Source: Irineochytrium annulatum
Lineage: Eukaryota > Chytridiomycota > Chytridiomycetes > Chytridiales > Chytridiaceae
NCBI GenBank assembly: GCA_027600665.1
Contig: JADGJL010000221.1
Location: 1 to 30,672, forward strand
Reading direction: 5' to 3'
DNA length: 30,672 nt
Position 1 is the first letter of the stretch. The number at the start of each line of letters is the position of its first letter. Positions 20,568 through 30,672 of this stretch are shown here, in pieces. The notes beneath the pieces were generated by a model. The model saw only the letters and a program-made list of their open reading frames with translations, made no database searches and was not told where the DNA came from. A program made the translations under genes and the position numbers.

Positions 20568-21468
20568 TGATGTCAATTTTCTTTTAACTCGCCAACTCCG
20601 CCTTCCAGTTGAAAGGTCGAACCAGCCCTGCTACCAACGGCGCGTGGCCCAGCAGCTACAGCCCTGCGTAAAGGTCGACCTCGGCGTCCGTCGCCTCCCA
20701 GCAGGCCGTGATCGAGGTCGTTGACGAATTGACAGGGACGATGGGAGGGGCTGCACGGCTGCCAAGTGCGCGGGCACCAAGCGCCGCGGTAGCCCAAGGG
20801 AGGCAAGGGCTCTACGCATTGGCTGAGGCGGAGTTTGTGCTGCAGGCGGGTTATGCTGGGTGCAATGGGGATGCCGTTGGTTCAAAACATCAGTCTGGTT
20901 GTTCACAAGGTGCTCGGGTAAAGGGAAACGCGGATGCTCGAAGCACTTTTCTCGCCACAAGAACAAGTTGGTTCTGCGCAGATGCTCGGCGGCCTGATAG
21001 GGATTAAGTTCCGCTTCAGATGCCTATGCTTCCGGTTATCCTTCAGCAGATGCCAGCCTTTAAGTTTCTATCTTCTTTGGCTTACACGTCATTTTTGCCG
21101 GTTTGAGTCCTCCTTTTCAGGCTGAACAGGTCTATCGCCCGACGCAAATTAGCAGTTCCACTCTTAACGTTTTATCTTTGCTCACCCCTAAAATTAGTGG
21201 GGCCGACACTAACCGCAACCTTCAGCTTGGTGCGACACATTAGAATGATATTCACAGCAGCAGTTTAAAGAAATGTCACATCTTTATTAAAATAGTTAAT
21301 GGAAGGACCAAACATGGCATAGGAGCGCCTGAGTTGCAGAACGAAGGCACAAAATCTAAGGGCGCGAAATAAAAGAAAATAATTGATATAAAAACAGGAG
21401 ACAACGCAATACACAGTTCAACCCTTGACAGCGTGACAGCAAGTATAAGGTAAATAATGCCACATTAA
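20568..21468. other. Intergenic region, no supported gene
   Basis: This lies upstream of the LRRC46-like gene and downstream of glutathione reductase. Overlapping frames on both strands near 20630-21000 show no domains. The stretch from about 21120 to 21460 is AT-rich and is probably the 3' UTR of the reductase. Confidence 0.5.
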
Positions 21469-23211
<1,743 letters not shown>

Positions 23212-23595
23212 TCAGCGTTCGTCGGCCCGTCGGTTGAACGCGCAGCGACGGCCTCGCATTTGGAGCGTCATTGATTTGAACGCGTGGATACCGTCCAACA
23301 GTTTAGTCGCCTTCAGAGCTTCCGGACCCTCAGCCTTCCTGCTACTACATTTAGGACGATCTTTAAAGGGGCTCAAAATACATGGCAGTAGTAAAAGAAT
23401 ATGATTAGAGTAAGCCTTAGAGAACACCCGATAACAACAGTCGATGTCAACGGATAACTTGCCACGACCTTGGATACAGCGGGGTCCTTGGACGATGAGG
23501 GGCGAGCCGCGGGAGGGGAGGGCCTGGGGGCTGACGACGGCAAAGGCGGACAGGAGCACCACGGCGGTGAGGGCGGTGCGGATGGACGACGGCAT
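23212..23595 (-). CDS. Orphan signal-peptide frame, possible truncated secreted protein
   Basis: From an ATG at 23595 the minus strand encodes a clear secretory signal peptide (MPSSIRTALTAVVLLSAF, then AVVSPQALPSR), then about 15 residues to RCIQG. Beyond this the frame stays open to 23212, but it becomes basic and Cys-rich without motifs, as if read into non-coding DNA. A GT at about 23471 (caag|gtcgtgg) could be a donor, but I found no convincing downstream exon. It is either the first exon of a small secreted protein or a remnant of one. No family is recognised. Confidence 0.35.
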   Translation of the reverse strand: MPSSIRTALTAVVLLSAFAVVSPQALPSRGSPLIVQGPRCIQGRGKLSVDIDCCYRVFSKAYSNHILLLLPCILSPFKDRPKCSSRKAEGPEALKATKLLDGIHAFKSMTLQMRGRRCAFNRRADER

Positions 23596-24179
23596 GAAGG
23601 CGTGTGGAAGGTGATGGTACTTCGGTGACGCGCTTTGGCGGGCGACCTCGACGCAAACGATCTCAAGCCAGCACCCTTAAGCACAGGGCGAGAGACGGTC
23701 AAATACTCAAATTCCGTCAGAGGAAGCTTCGTGGCCACGCCTTAGTGACGCTCAGGGGGCTTTTGTGGCCGGTCTACGTGAGCTGCTGTGAACTCCGCCG
23801 CCACGTTCGATGCGGTTGGGTGGACTCGCAGTCTTCTTCCACAGTCGCACGCACATCCACGATGTCCCAGGTGGAGATGACGTGGGAGCGGCGACGGGGA
23901 GGGCAGCGATCGACGAGCGTTTAGTTTGCGGGTGGAAGTCGGGTGCAATCAGACTCTGTTAAATGGCGTGCTAGCTGTCTGCATTTTTTGCGAAGAAAAA
24001 GGCAAATGTTTATTTAGCCCGCTTTCTCCTCCTCGGAACGAAAACGTGCATAAAGTGAATACAAATATTTTGAATTAAAAGGCAAACCACACCATGAAAA
24101 CTTTAGATAATTAAGTACAGTAAGAACGAGATACTCCGCAATAGTGCAAAGACAGTCGGCAAGAACGAAGCGGGGGAAG
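23596..24179. other. Intergenic region, nothing recognised
   Basis: Frames on both strands are short and lack motifs. The stretch from about 23960 to 24130 is AT-rich. Confidence 0.5.
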
Positions 24180-26080
24180 AGTGTCTCAAGAGAACTGCCA
24201 CAACGAACTCAGTCCCCACGAGCTCGACGGGGACGGCCAAATCTTGAGCGACGATGGCGGGCATCTCAGAGACGATGCCGTTGAAAGGCGGACGGCCTCC
24301 GCTCGGCGGCGACGCGCCTGGACAACCCCAACTCCGCTCCGCCTCGGCCTCTCCTTCCTTCTCGCACTTGCCATCGCGGCCGCTCCTGCCCGCGCCGGCG
24401 GGGTCGACCTGACTGGCATTCAGGTCCCAACAGCTTTCACGCAGTGCTGGTAAGTTCGCAGGGGTCGTTTGGGAAGGTTTTGTTCGCGCACCTGTTTCTT
24501 TTTGTTTGATTAGCAATAACTGACCAACGATAAACATCTGCGACCGCAAATATCAATTCTTCTTCGAGGAGAAGACGAATATAGCGCAGAACGGTCTTGG
24601 AGATGGGCAACCTGTTTTGACGACGTCTCGTTCATCAAGACCGGATCCCTGACCCCGGACGGGTGAGTTAACGACCAACAAGCAGCTGGTGCAGCTCGCT
24701 CACAATCATTTGATTCCCATAGATGGTCCGTCACTCTAGTCAATATGACAACCGACCCTGCTGCCGTTCATCTCGTCCATCACAAGCGGCCCCTCTACCA
24801 TTGCTACTCCCATAACAACGGCTCTGGGTTTGTCAACGGCTCCCACGACGCCGACGACGGCGCGTATGTTTTCGTTCGTGAGGCAGTTCAAAGTCACTGG
24901 CGCTTTTTTCAAGAGGGTTGACGGCGACGCCATGGACTACCACCTCATCATCGAGAACCCTTACAACCCCAACGACTTAACGCTGGACGGGATTTGTTTG
25001 ACGCAGCGGCTGGTACAATGGCCGGGCCGGTCGACGCGAATGAAACGCTGACGAACTTGTATTAATATGTGAGCGTTGAGGCCATTCATCGCTGAACTAA
25101 GTTCGCATCGTCTTTGTAAGGCCGTGCTGAGCTTCTTCGACTGGATTACAACCTGCTTAGTACGCAGACAACCGACCCGTCACTTCCGTTTCATGGGCTC
25201 GAGTGGGATTTCTGTATCCAATGATCGTGTTGCAATTGTATGTCTTGACATGCTCTGTTTTGCCAGTATGCGTTCATTCGGAGGCTCGTCTGGAACTTCT
25301 TTCTGCAGTATGTTTCTTTGCAACCGTGTTATATTTTATCCTATAGTTACGTCGATACTGCAGGAAAGGTCTCGTTGTGGTTTCACTAGCGGTCTCTTTC
25401 CTTTTCTCGTACATCAAGAAGGTCACGGTCGACCTCGGCGTCATTGCTAAGGTCCCCGCTGATGCTTACATCCCAGCGACCGCGGCCAGCCGATGATGTC
25501 GATAAGCTTCTAGATCACCCGCATTGTCGGACATAACCTGATCGACTACTTTTTCCTTTTTCGAAATCTTATCACGGTCTGCTCTCGTTTCTGAGCCAGC
25601 TGATTGAGACCATCCATGGGTCTGCGTTTACGCGAACAGAATGGACAAGCGCTCCGACCTTCCGCTGCTATTCCTCTCGGGCAAGTCGGTATACTACTTT
25701 TCCTGGCTCCTCCAGGAGCTCCGCCATTCCAATCCGGTCCTCGTAATCACGTTCAAGCTTCTCGGTGACTGGCGCGACCACTTCCGCGACGGCGACAGCG
25801 GCGGCCCTTTACCCATACAAGGTTACGGAAGGCAGCACCCCGCGGCACCGTGTTAGGACCCGCTGGCACCTCGCGTACACGCTCGCTATGAACCCGGAGC
25901 GGACTAAGTACCGCCGTCGCTCCGGGAAGACGCGATCGACCACATCAGACAGGCGACGCGCGGAGATGCGAAGATGGAATTGCGTGCACGGGAGAAACAG
26001 CGGTGGGAGAAGGAGAAGGAGGCTGGGTGCGGGAGGTCGACGCTAGGCATTGAGGGTCAATGCGAGAGGAATTGATGGAA
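24180..26080 (+). pseudogene. Decayed secreted/membrane protein gene with multiple lesions
   Basis: Successive protein-like segments appear in changing frames on the plus strand. A signal peptide (LRLGLSFLLALAIAAAPARA) lacks an in-frame ATG. It is followed by VDLTGIQVPTAFTQC and a good donor (gtaagt near 24450). Then come DDVSFIKTGSLTPDG, a spliceable intron (about 24663-24720) and WSVTLVNMTTDPAAVHLVHH. The frame breaks near 24880 and resumes as VTGAFFKRVDGDAMDYHLII, breaks again near 25000 and gives AGTMAGPVDANETLTNLY. Further on, introns around 25240 and 25305 would join YAFIRRLVWNFF to a membrane helix (GLVVVSLAVSFLFSYIKK). Later come ITRIVGHNLIDYFFLF, an interrupted frame with a TAA near 25747, RWHLAYTLAMNPE and a charged end (DAIDHIRQATRGDAKMELRA). 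Breaks not explained by introns suggest inactivation. The family is not recognised. Confidence 0.55.
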
Positions 26081-26159
26081 TTAAAAAGGCCGCGAGCGCG
26101 CCGCCGTTCACTGCCACGGACTTAAAGGGCGGGCACGCTTAGGCCATTTTATTTTAGGT

Positions 26160-26570
26160 ACGGACAAGCACAGACGCGCCATCGGGGAGTCTGCTAAACG
26201 TGCAGCAGCCGCAACAGCAGCAGCAGCCGCAGTATCAGCGACCTTCACCGGCGGCCCGTTCCCTGCAGCAACAGCAGCAACAGCAGCCGCAAGCGGGTTT
26301 CCGGCCAAGACCAGTCCAATGCGATCACTTATCAATTCCAGGCGGGTCCGGTGTACGCGAGTCCAAGGCCCGTGTTCGCGCAAACCGCCCCACAGGAAGT
26401 GTACATACAGCAGCAGCGGCAACCCACAGTCCAACCCGGCGGAGCGCATGCTGCCGGCCAGCAACTCTACACCCCACCAGGCCAGCAGCCATTCCAGCAG
26501 AGTTTCCAGCGACTGATGTCGAGGCATCAGTCGGTGACATTACTAATTGGTATATCTTGTTGAGATATGA
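26160..26570 (+). pseudogene. Gln-rich low-complexity coding remnant, frameshifted
   Basis: A CAG/CAA-rich tract encodes polyglutamine-like sequence in one frame to about 26300 (QPQQQQQPQYQRPSPAARS, then QQQQQQQPQAGF). The protein-like reading then continues in the next frame (TYQFQAGPVYASPRPVFAQ, then PGQQPFQQSFQRLMSRHQS) to a stop at 26561-26563. Composition is continuous across the shift, which points to a frameshift rather than two genes. It could be the C-terminal tail of the decayed gene just upstream, or a separate low-complexity relic. Confidence 0.45.
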
Positions 26571-27067
26571 GCCGTGCGTCGGCGAGCTACGGAGAGATAT
26601 AGCGAAGTGGTTGAGAAAGAGAGAATATATTGAAACTCAGACTCCATAGTACTTGCCTCCTCTTCACAGACCAACTCCACGTCCAGAAACGTAGGGAGCT
26701 TCCAGTGGTCAGATTCTAACATATCTATCATTCATTCTTTTTTCGTCCTGGAACGGCCTTGGGCAACAAGCATGTTATACTGGTGGATCTTAAAACCGAC
26801 GGTTAGTGGACGTTGTGCAGCTACTGGTTATCAAACATATGAAGAGACCAAAGGCTTTTACATCTATCACTCAAATTGGACAGCGCCAAACAAACGGACC
26901 AAGAATAGAAGCTAAGCGACCAAGGACTTCTCTCGCATCTACGCGGTTCTCGCAACTACCAGGAATAGCCGCGCTGAGCGAGGACCCCAGCTTTAGCACC
27001 CTTGCGTTGCCGTCCTTTTAAACTGAACCTTCCTCATCCAGTGCATACCCATCGTCGCGTCGCTACC
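26571..27067. other. Intergenic region, promoter side of the PstS-like gene
   Basis: No gene is recognised. The right end holds the promoter and leader of the 27068 gene. Confidence 0.5.
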
Positions 27068-28118
27068 ATGCTCACCGCCGTCCTTCCCATTGTCGCGATC
27101 GTCCTCGCCCGAGCTTGTCAGGCCGCCCCTCCCCCTGGCCACCCGATCCCCCCGGCTTTCGCAACGCCAACAATCATCAACATGTTCGGCGCCCAACCAC
27201 CGAAGTATCTTATTTACAACATCTCGCAGCAGTATGTCGGTGACCAAGGGCCCAAGCTCACCATCGTTCCCAACTACCGGCCCGTCAACCTGCCCCAGGC
27301 CGTTTCCACTGACGGCATCGAAATGCTCCTCCGCGGCTTTGGCGACATCGCGTCGAGCGGCCGCTACCTTCTCCCTTCGGACTTTATCTCGAGGGGATGT
27401 GACGGCAGCCTTGTCAACACCGCCGACGGCTCGTCCACTGGCACGTGCCAGGGCAGGTTAATCCAAAATATCGCGTTCGTGAACGACCGCTTGTTCTTCG
27501 GCGTCGACCCTTCAAACCCGGTCAAAGACATCACGAAGGCGCAGCTGGCGACCGCGGTTGCGGCTGTGGTTGCGGGCACTCCCGTTACGTGGTCGTCCCT
27601 CTACCCAGGGGTCACGTTCCCCGCAAGCTTGGCTAACGCTCCGGTAGCGTATGATGGAGGAGGTGTTGAGGCTTTCATTATCTAACACGCCGAAACAACA
27701 GGTTAACGTCCTCAGCGGTCCCCCCGGAGGCGGTATTCCGGTAGCCATCTCCCTGTCATCCGGCGTTGCGGTCGACGCCATCACGCCCCTGACGTCAGCG
27801 GCGATCTCTAAGATAGAGATCACGACAACAAACTGGCTCGGTTACTTCCTCCTCTCCTCCCCGCCCACGAACGCGGTCAGCAGGCTCTCGTACGACGGTC
27901 TCGACATCCTCGCGGACGGCTACGAGCTCTGGCACACGTTCAATGCCATCATCGACGTCAACAATCCGAACGCACCCGCCGTCGCCGACTTTCTTTGCTA
28001 CGTGCTGGATTACAAGTTCGACGGCGCGGTGTATAACTTGTTCCCGCTCTCGGATGCCCAGAAGGCGACCGAGAAGGGCAAGTTGAAATGCAGCAGCGGC
28101 GGACACGGCAGGGCCTGA
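27068..28118 (+). CDS. Secreted PstS-like (PBP-superfamily) substrate-binding protein
   Basis: Two exons are proposed: 27068-27643 and 27702-28118, with a 58-nt intron (gtagcg...caacag, branch-like tctaac), giving 330 residues. The ATG at 27068 starts a signal peptide (MLTAVLPIVAIVLARACQA). The mature part resembles type-II periplasmic binding proteins of the phosphate-binding PstS group: DGIEMLLRGFGDIASSGR, then FGVDPSNPVKDITKAQLA, which parallels the family's P-x-NPVK-x-LT-x-Q-L segment, then VTWSSLYPG. After the splice come VNVLSGPPGGGIPVAISLSS and, near the end, DGYELWHTFNAIIDVNNPN and VADFLCYVLDYKFDG, which match the order of the second lobe. Two cysteines (RGCDGS and GTCQG) may form a disulfide. 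The usual SGT ligand-binding loop is altered. Ligand and function in a eukaryote are unknown; the fold assignment is by pattern memory. Confidence 0.7.
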
Positions 28119-29234
28119 AGATGCAAGCGCCTTTGTTGGATTTGATATTTATGTTTTCTATTTGGATGCTCCTGAGCAACTACAATATTGTTATTCAACG
28201 TCTGTTTCTTTTCAACTTGTTCAACGTCCCGTCGCTTCCACGACAGTATTTCTTTTAATTGTGCCCATGGAAAAAGATTTTAGTAACCGCTTTCGAAGTA
28301 AATGGTCGTTTTGTCTTCCTTTATTCCGTATATTCTAGCACGCATGCAGAGGAAAGAAACAAAACTTTACCATCAAGCGTAGGAATATGCGGTGCTGCCT
28401 GAGGATAGAGAAGGAGTAAGTACGAGGTTGATTCCAGTGGCGGACCATGGCCACCGCAATAGGCTTATGCTGGCGAATCATCCAGATCGTGGAGATCTCG
28501 AATCTTGTGAGCAAGACTAATGAGGCGAAGGAGCTGTCCAACAAGGGGTTGCGATGATGGGATTGGAAGCTTGGAGGGTGGTGTTGATTGCTGGATAGAT
28601 GTTGGCGGCGTTGGGTGCGTGGGCGAACGCGCGACAGTTGCGAGGTCTCGCTGCGTTCATTCTTGCCACATACATACATCTCAGGTGGAATTTCTGCATC
28701 AGCTGCGATCGGAGCTGCGATGATGATTCGAAGACGTGCTACGTACATGAATGTGACTAGAAGAGCTAACAAAGTCGTGGTGGAGTATGCGGGATAAGGG
28801 TGGCAAGGATAACTTCCGATGCTGAAGGAGAACTGGATTCGCTGTCCACCACCTCCATCTAAGTCGGACCCCCTTGCTTTGCTTCGCAGTTTCTCGTTCC
28901 AACAGAACTCTACTTCGTTCATTAAGCTAACAGAGTATGCACTTCCAAGCCAATGTGATTGCAGTATTAAAACGATGAAGGTATCTACTATAAATCGGGC
29001 CTCTCGGGCATCGACGCGCTGCACGGGCAGGAATTTCGTGTGTTCGTGCAGCGCTACTCGTGCTCAGTCCTCTGCTATCTCGAGACTGACATGCGGTTCC
29101 TGACCTCCCAAATAACATCCCTTCGTAATTTTTCGGTCGGCACAACATAATGGGACCGCATCGCGGCTAAATTATGGCGTCTGTTTAAGAAACTCTATTG
29201 TTAAAAAGGCAATAGGAGAGGAGTTAAGCAACGC
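28119..29234. other. Region without a firmly supported gene
   Basis: A long minus-strand open frame runs from about 29024 to 28335. It lacks an ATG start, has one hydrophobic stretch (TLLALLVTFMYVARLRIIIA) and ends KFCFFPLHAC; no domain is recognised. It could contain exons of an unknown gene, a decayed gene, or be chance. The 3' flank of the PstS-like gene lies at the left. Confidence 0.35.
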
Positions 29235-30272
29235 TCACGGTCTCTTCGGGATCGCGGCCGGAGGAGCCTGTCCGACAGACTTTGGACCCAGCGGGCCCGC
29301 GGCCGTCGGCGGTGCCCCGTTGTACTTCATCTTGCTGTTGTCCATCCGGCGCACGAGCGAGTCCTTCTCCCAGCGCGCCTTGTGCTGATGAAACTTAGCG
29401 ACGGGATCCGACGTTTGTTTTCTGCCAATATTCGGCCGGGGCCTGATAACTAGACATGCGAGCACCGTAAGCGGATAGCGACGCCCAGCACCAGGAAAGA
29501 AGAGTTGCTTACATCCGGAGTTCGGCCTCCGATATACGGACGACCGGTCCGAATACTCGCTCTCCGTGTACTCGGTCTCCGTCTCCGTGAAGACCGACCC
29601 CGTTTCCCGCGACCGCCCCCCACCCTCATCGCCCAGATCCGTGTCATTCGTCCCGACGTTGTCCTCTGCCTCTGGAGCTCCATCCTCCTCGTCTTCATCA
29701 TCGCTCTGCAAATACCGCCGCTCCCTCTCCTTCCTCAGCACCTCCGCCGCCCGCCGTTCCCGCTCCCTCTCCTTCTCCTCCTCGTAATCCGCCTCGGTCC
29801 TGGCTGCAAGCCATCGGTCCCGCTGCGCCCGGATGCGCTTCTGCAGCGCCTGCAGGTCCAGCGACAGCGCCCGCGGAGGCGGGACGAACGGCTCATCGAA
29901 GGCGTCGGCGTCCTCCGCATCCCGGGCCTCTTCATCGACGTCCCGCCTTTTCCGATCACCCGCGGGGTCGTCCAGCCTCAACCGGCGGATGATCCTCGAC
30001 GGCGAGTGGGACCGGTCAGCGGTGGAGACACGATGAAGGCGCGAGGGGTCGAGGTGGGCAGCATTGATTGAGCGGATCTCGGTCTCGACGGGCGGGATCA
30101 CAGTGCGGAAGACGTGCTGGCGGCGGCCGGAGGTCGGAAGGCCGACGCGATCCGGGGAGGAACCGGGGGACAGGGACGGGGACGATGGTGGCGACGGGAC
30201 ATCCCGCCGGAAGAGCCGGGGGTCGAGGCCCCTGGACGAGGAGGTCAGGGGCGAGGCGGTTGCAGCCGCCAT
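29235..30272 (-). CDS. HYLS1: Probable HYLS1-like centriole/ciliogenesis protein
   Basis: Two exons are proposed: 30272-29513 and 29449-29235, with a 63-nt intron (gtaagc...tctag), giving 324 residues. HYLS1 is a centriolar protein needed for building cilia; its hallmark is a short C-terminal box. Here splicing creates FIRPRPNIGRKQTSDPVAKF followed by HQHKARWEKD, which fits the recalled RP-x-x-DPVA-x-Y-x-x-x-K-x-x-W pattern. The final part differs from animal HYLS1 and is Pro/Gly/Ala-rich. The N-terminal 250 residues are disordered: Ser/Pro-rich, then a charged helix (about 145-190, rich in Arg and Glu), then an acidic stretch with TETETEYTESEYSDRSS. The intron could be retained in frame. The match is short, so the assignment is tentative, but DRC8 and an LRRC46-like gene in the same window favour a ciliary role. 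Confidence 0.5.
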   Translation of the reverse strand: MAAATASPLTSSSRGLDPRLFRRDVPSPPSSPSLSPGSSPDRVGLPTSGRRQHVFRTVIPPVETEIRSINAAHLDPSRLHRVSTADRSHSPSRIIRRLRLDDPAGDRKRRDVDEEARDAEDADAFDEPFVPPPRALSLDLQALQKRIRAQRDRWLAARTEADYEEEKERERERRAAEVLRKERERRYLQSDDEDEEDGAPEAEDNVGTNDTDLGDEGGGRSRETGSVFTETETEYTESEYSDRSSVYRRPNSGCKQLFFPGAGRRYPLTVLACLVIRPRPNIGRKQTSDPVAKFHQHKARWEKDSLVRRMDNSKMKYNGAPPTAAGPLGPKSVGQAPPAAIPKRP

Positions 30273-30416
30273 CTGGATAAAAACAAACTGGCGAAGTCCG
30301 AAATCACCTTGGCATGAAGAAGCAACGTTGATCTTACAGTAAGCAAGTGCGATCTAAACGACTGGGACGTGATAAAATTCAACATAAAATACAATCTTTT
30401 TCTGTAGCAACGTAAT
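30273..30416. promoter_or_regulatory. Putative divergent promoter, HYLS1-like gene / right-edge gene
   Basis: These 144 bp separate the HYLS1-like start from the candidate plus-strand start at 30417. If the latter is real, both promoters lie here. No specific element is recognised. Confidence 0.35.
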
Positions 30417-30672
30417 ATGAAAAAAAATGGCGTGGAGCTCCTCATTAAAGTCGTCCACGTTACCGAGGAGGCGTTCGAATGGCGTACAGCGCATTGCAAG
30501 GAGGTTCGGTATTGGGATGCTGCGGGCAGACCGGTATCGTTGATGGAGAAGATCATACATTTATTGTTAATAAACAGTTATACGAAGTAAACTTTATGCG
30601 CTCACCTGCGGGCAGACCGGTATCGTTGATGGAGAAGATACCGGCCTGCTCGCAGGTACGTCTGCTTATGTA
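30417..30672 (+). CDS. Partial gene at the right edge, unknown function
   Basis: A plus-strand frame starts at an ATG (30417) and reads ELLIKVVHVTEEAFEWRTAH, then CKEVRYWDAAGRP, with natural-looking composition. One splice model ends exon 1 at 30533 (39 codons), removes an 82-nt intron (gtatcg...gggcag, 30534-30615) and continues 30616-30655 as TGIVDGEDTGLLA before a donor (gtacgt at 30656); the rest is outside the window. Unspliced, the frame ends after 57 residues. Both proposed splice sites lie inside the copies of a 34-bp direct repeat. On the minus strand another GT-AG intron (30605 to 30520) is also possible, so the coding strand is not settled. I recognise no family. Confidence 0.4.
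30520..30639 (+). repeat. Perfect 34-bp direct repeat (two copies, 86 bp apart)
   Basis: Copies at 30520-30553 and 30606-30639 are identical over 34 bp (starting ctgcgggcagaccggtatcg). The 52 bp between them are AT-rich. The bases flanking the repeat differ, which fixes its limits. The arrangement matches an 86-bp tandem duplication in which everything but 34 bp has diverged, or an insertion flanked by a duplicated target. Confidence 0.9.
30606..30655 (+). repeat. Imperfect inverted repeat (hairpin), 19-nt arms
   Basis: Arm 30606-30624 (ctgcgggcagaccggtatc) pairs with arm 30637-30655 (gataccggcctgctcgcag) with 17 of 19 positions complementary, around a 12-nt loop. The second copy of the 34-bp direct repeat supplies the first arm and loop; the first copy lacks the second arm. 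Confidence 0.75.

Noticed and set aside
26200..26310. Trinucleotide CAG-rich tract as a CRISPR or tandem array
   Set aside because: It is a coding Gln-rich low-complexity tract with irregular spacing and no repeat-spacer structure.
28335..29024. 229-codon minus-strand frame
   Set aside because: No ATG start and no recognisable domain, and composition shifts along its length. Kept only as a note in the region entry.
30354..30560. 68-codon minus-strand frame at the right edge
   Set aside because: It competes with the plus-strand frame from 30417, which has more natural composition and a divergent-promoter context. Not fully excluded, because a minus-strand intron with good sites also exists.

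Overview
The window looks like nuclear DNA from a zoosporic (flagellated, chytrid-like) fungus. Genes are split by many short GT-AG introns, almost all 47-109 nt, and codon use is GC-rich. There are no operons or bacterial signals. Three genes belong to cilium/flagellum families that non-flagellated fungi have lost: DRC8, an LRRC46-like protein, and a probable HYLS1-like protein. The remaining recognisable genes are fungal/eukaryotic housekeeping: RMND5/GID2, pirin, TMEM135, LOG, POP5 and glutathione reductase. All exon boundaries here were placed by hand from splice consensus, reading frame and family similarity. No transcript data were available.

Layout. 1-1593: remains of a Ty1/copia retrotransposon on the minus strand, with a TATA-bearing LTR-like stretch at the left edge. 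1614-3431: two minus-strand genes, a membrane-anchored F-box protein and a conserved protein of unknown function. 3432-4408: intergenic, with a diverged duplication and an orphan acidic reading frame. 4409-5423: DRC8 (minus), divergent from RMND5/GID2 (5658-7596, plus). 8155-9511: pirin (minus). 10612-12398: TMEM135 family (plus). 13308-13683: a 79-residue membrane protein (plus). 14529-16045: a seven-helix receptor-like protein (plus); a 25-codon relic of a paralogue lies at 10425-10508. 16836-17651: LOG phosphoribohydrolase (minus), divergent from POP5 (17833-18346, plus). POP5 converges with the LRRC46-like gene (18430-20567, minus). 21469-22984: glutathione reductase (minus). 23212-23595: an orphan signal peptide (minus). 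24180-26570: a heavily damaged secreted/membrane protein locus and a frameshifted Gln-rich segment. 27068-28118: a secreted PstS-like substrate-binding protein (plus). 29235-30272: the HYLS1-like gene (minus), divergent from a partial gene that runs off the right edge and whose candidate intron is bounded by a perfect 34-bp direct repeat.

The genes do not form one pathway. Recurring themes are divergent gene pairs sharing 145-235 bp promoters (DRC8/RMND5, LOG/POP5, HYLS1/right-edge gene), a scatter of flagellar genes, and decay confined to accessory surface proteins. I saw no tRNA, rRNA or CRISPR array and no complete mobile element. The most unusual signals are the repeat-bounded intron at the right edge, the PstS-like secreted protein, the receptor relic and the decayed surface protein.
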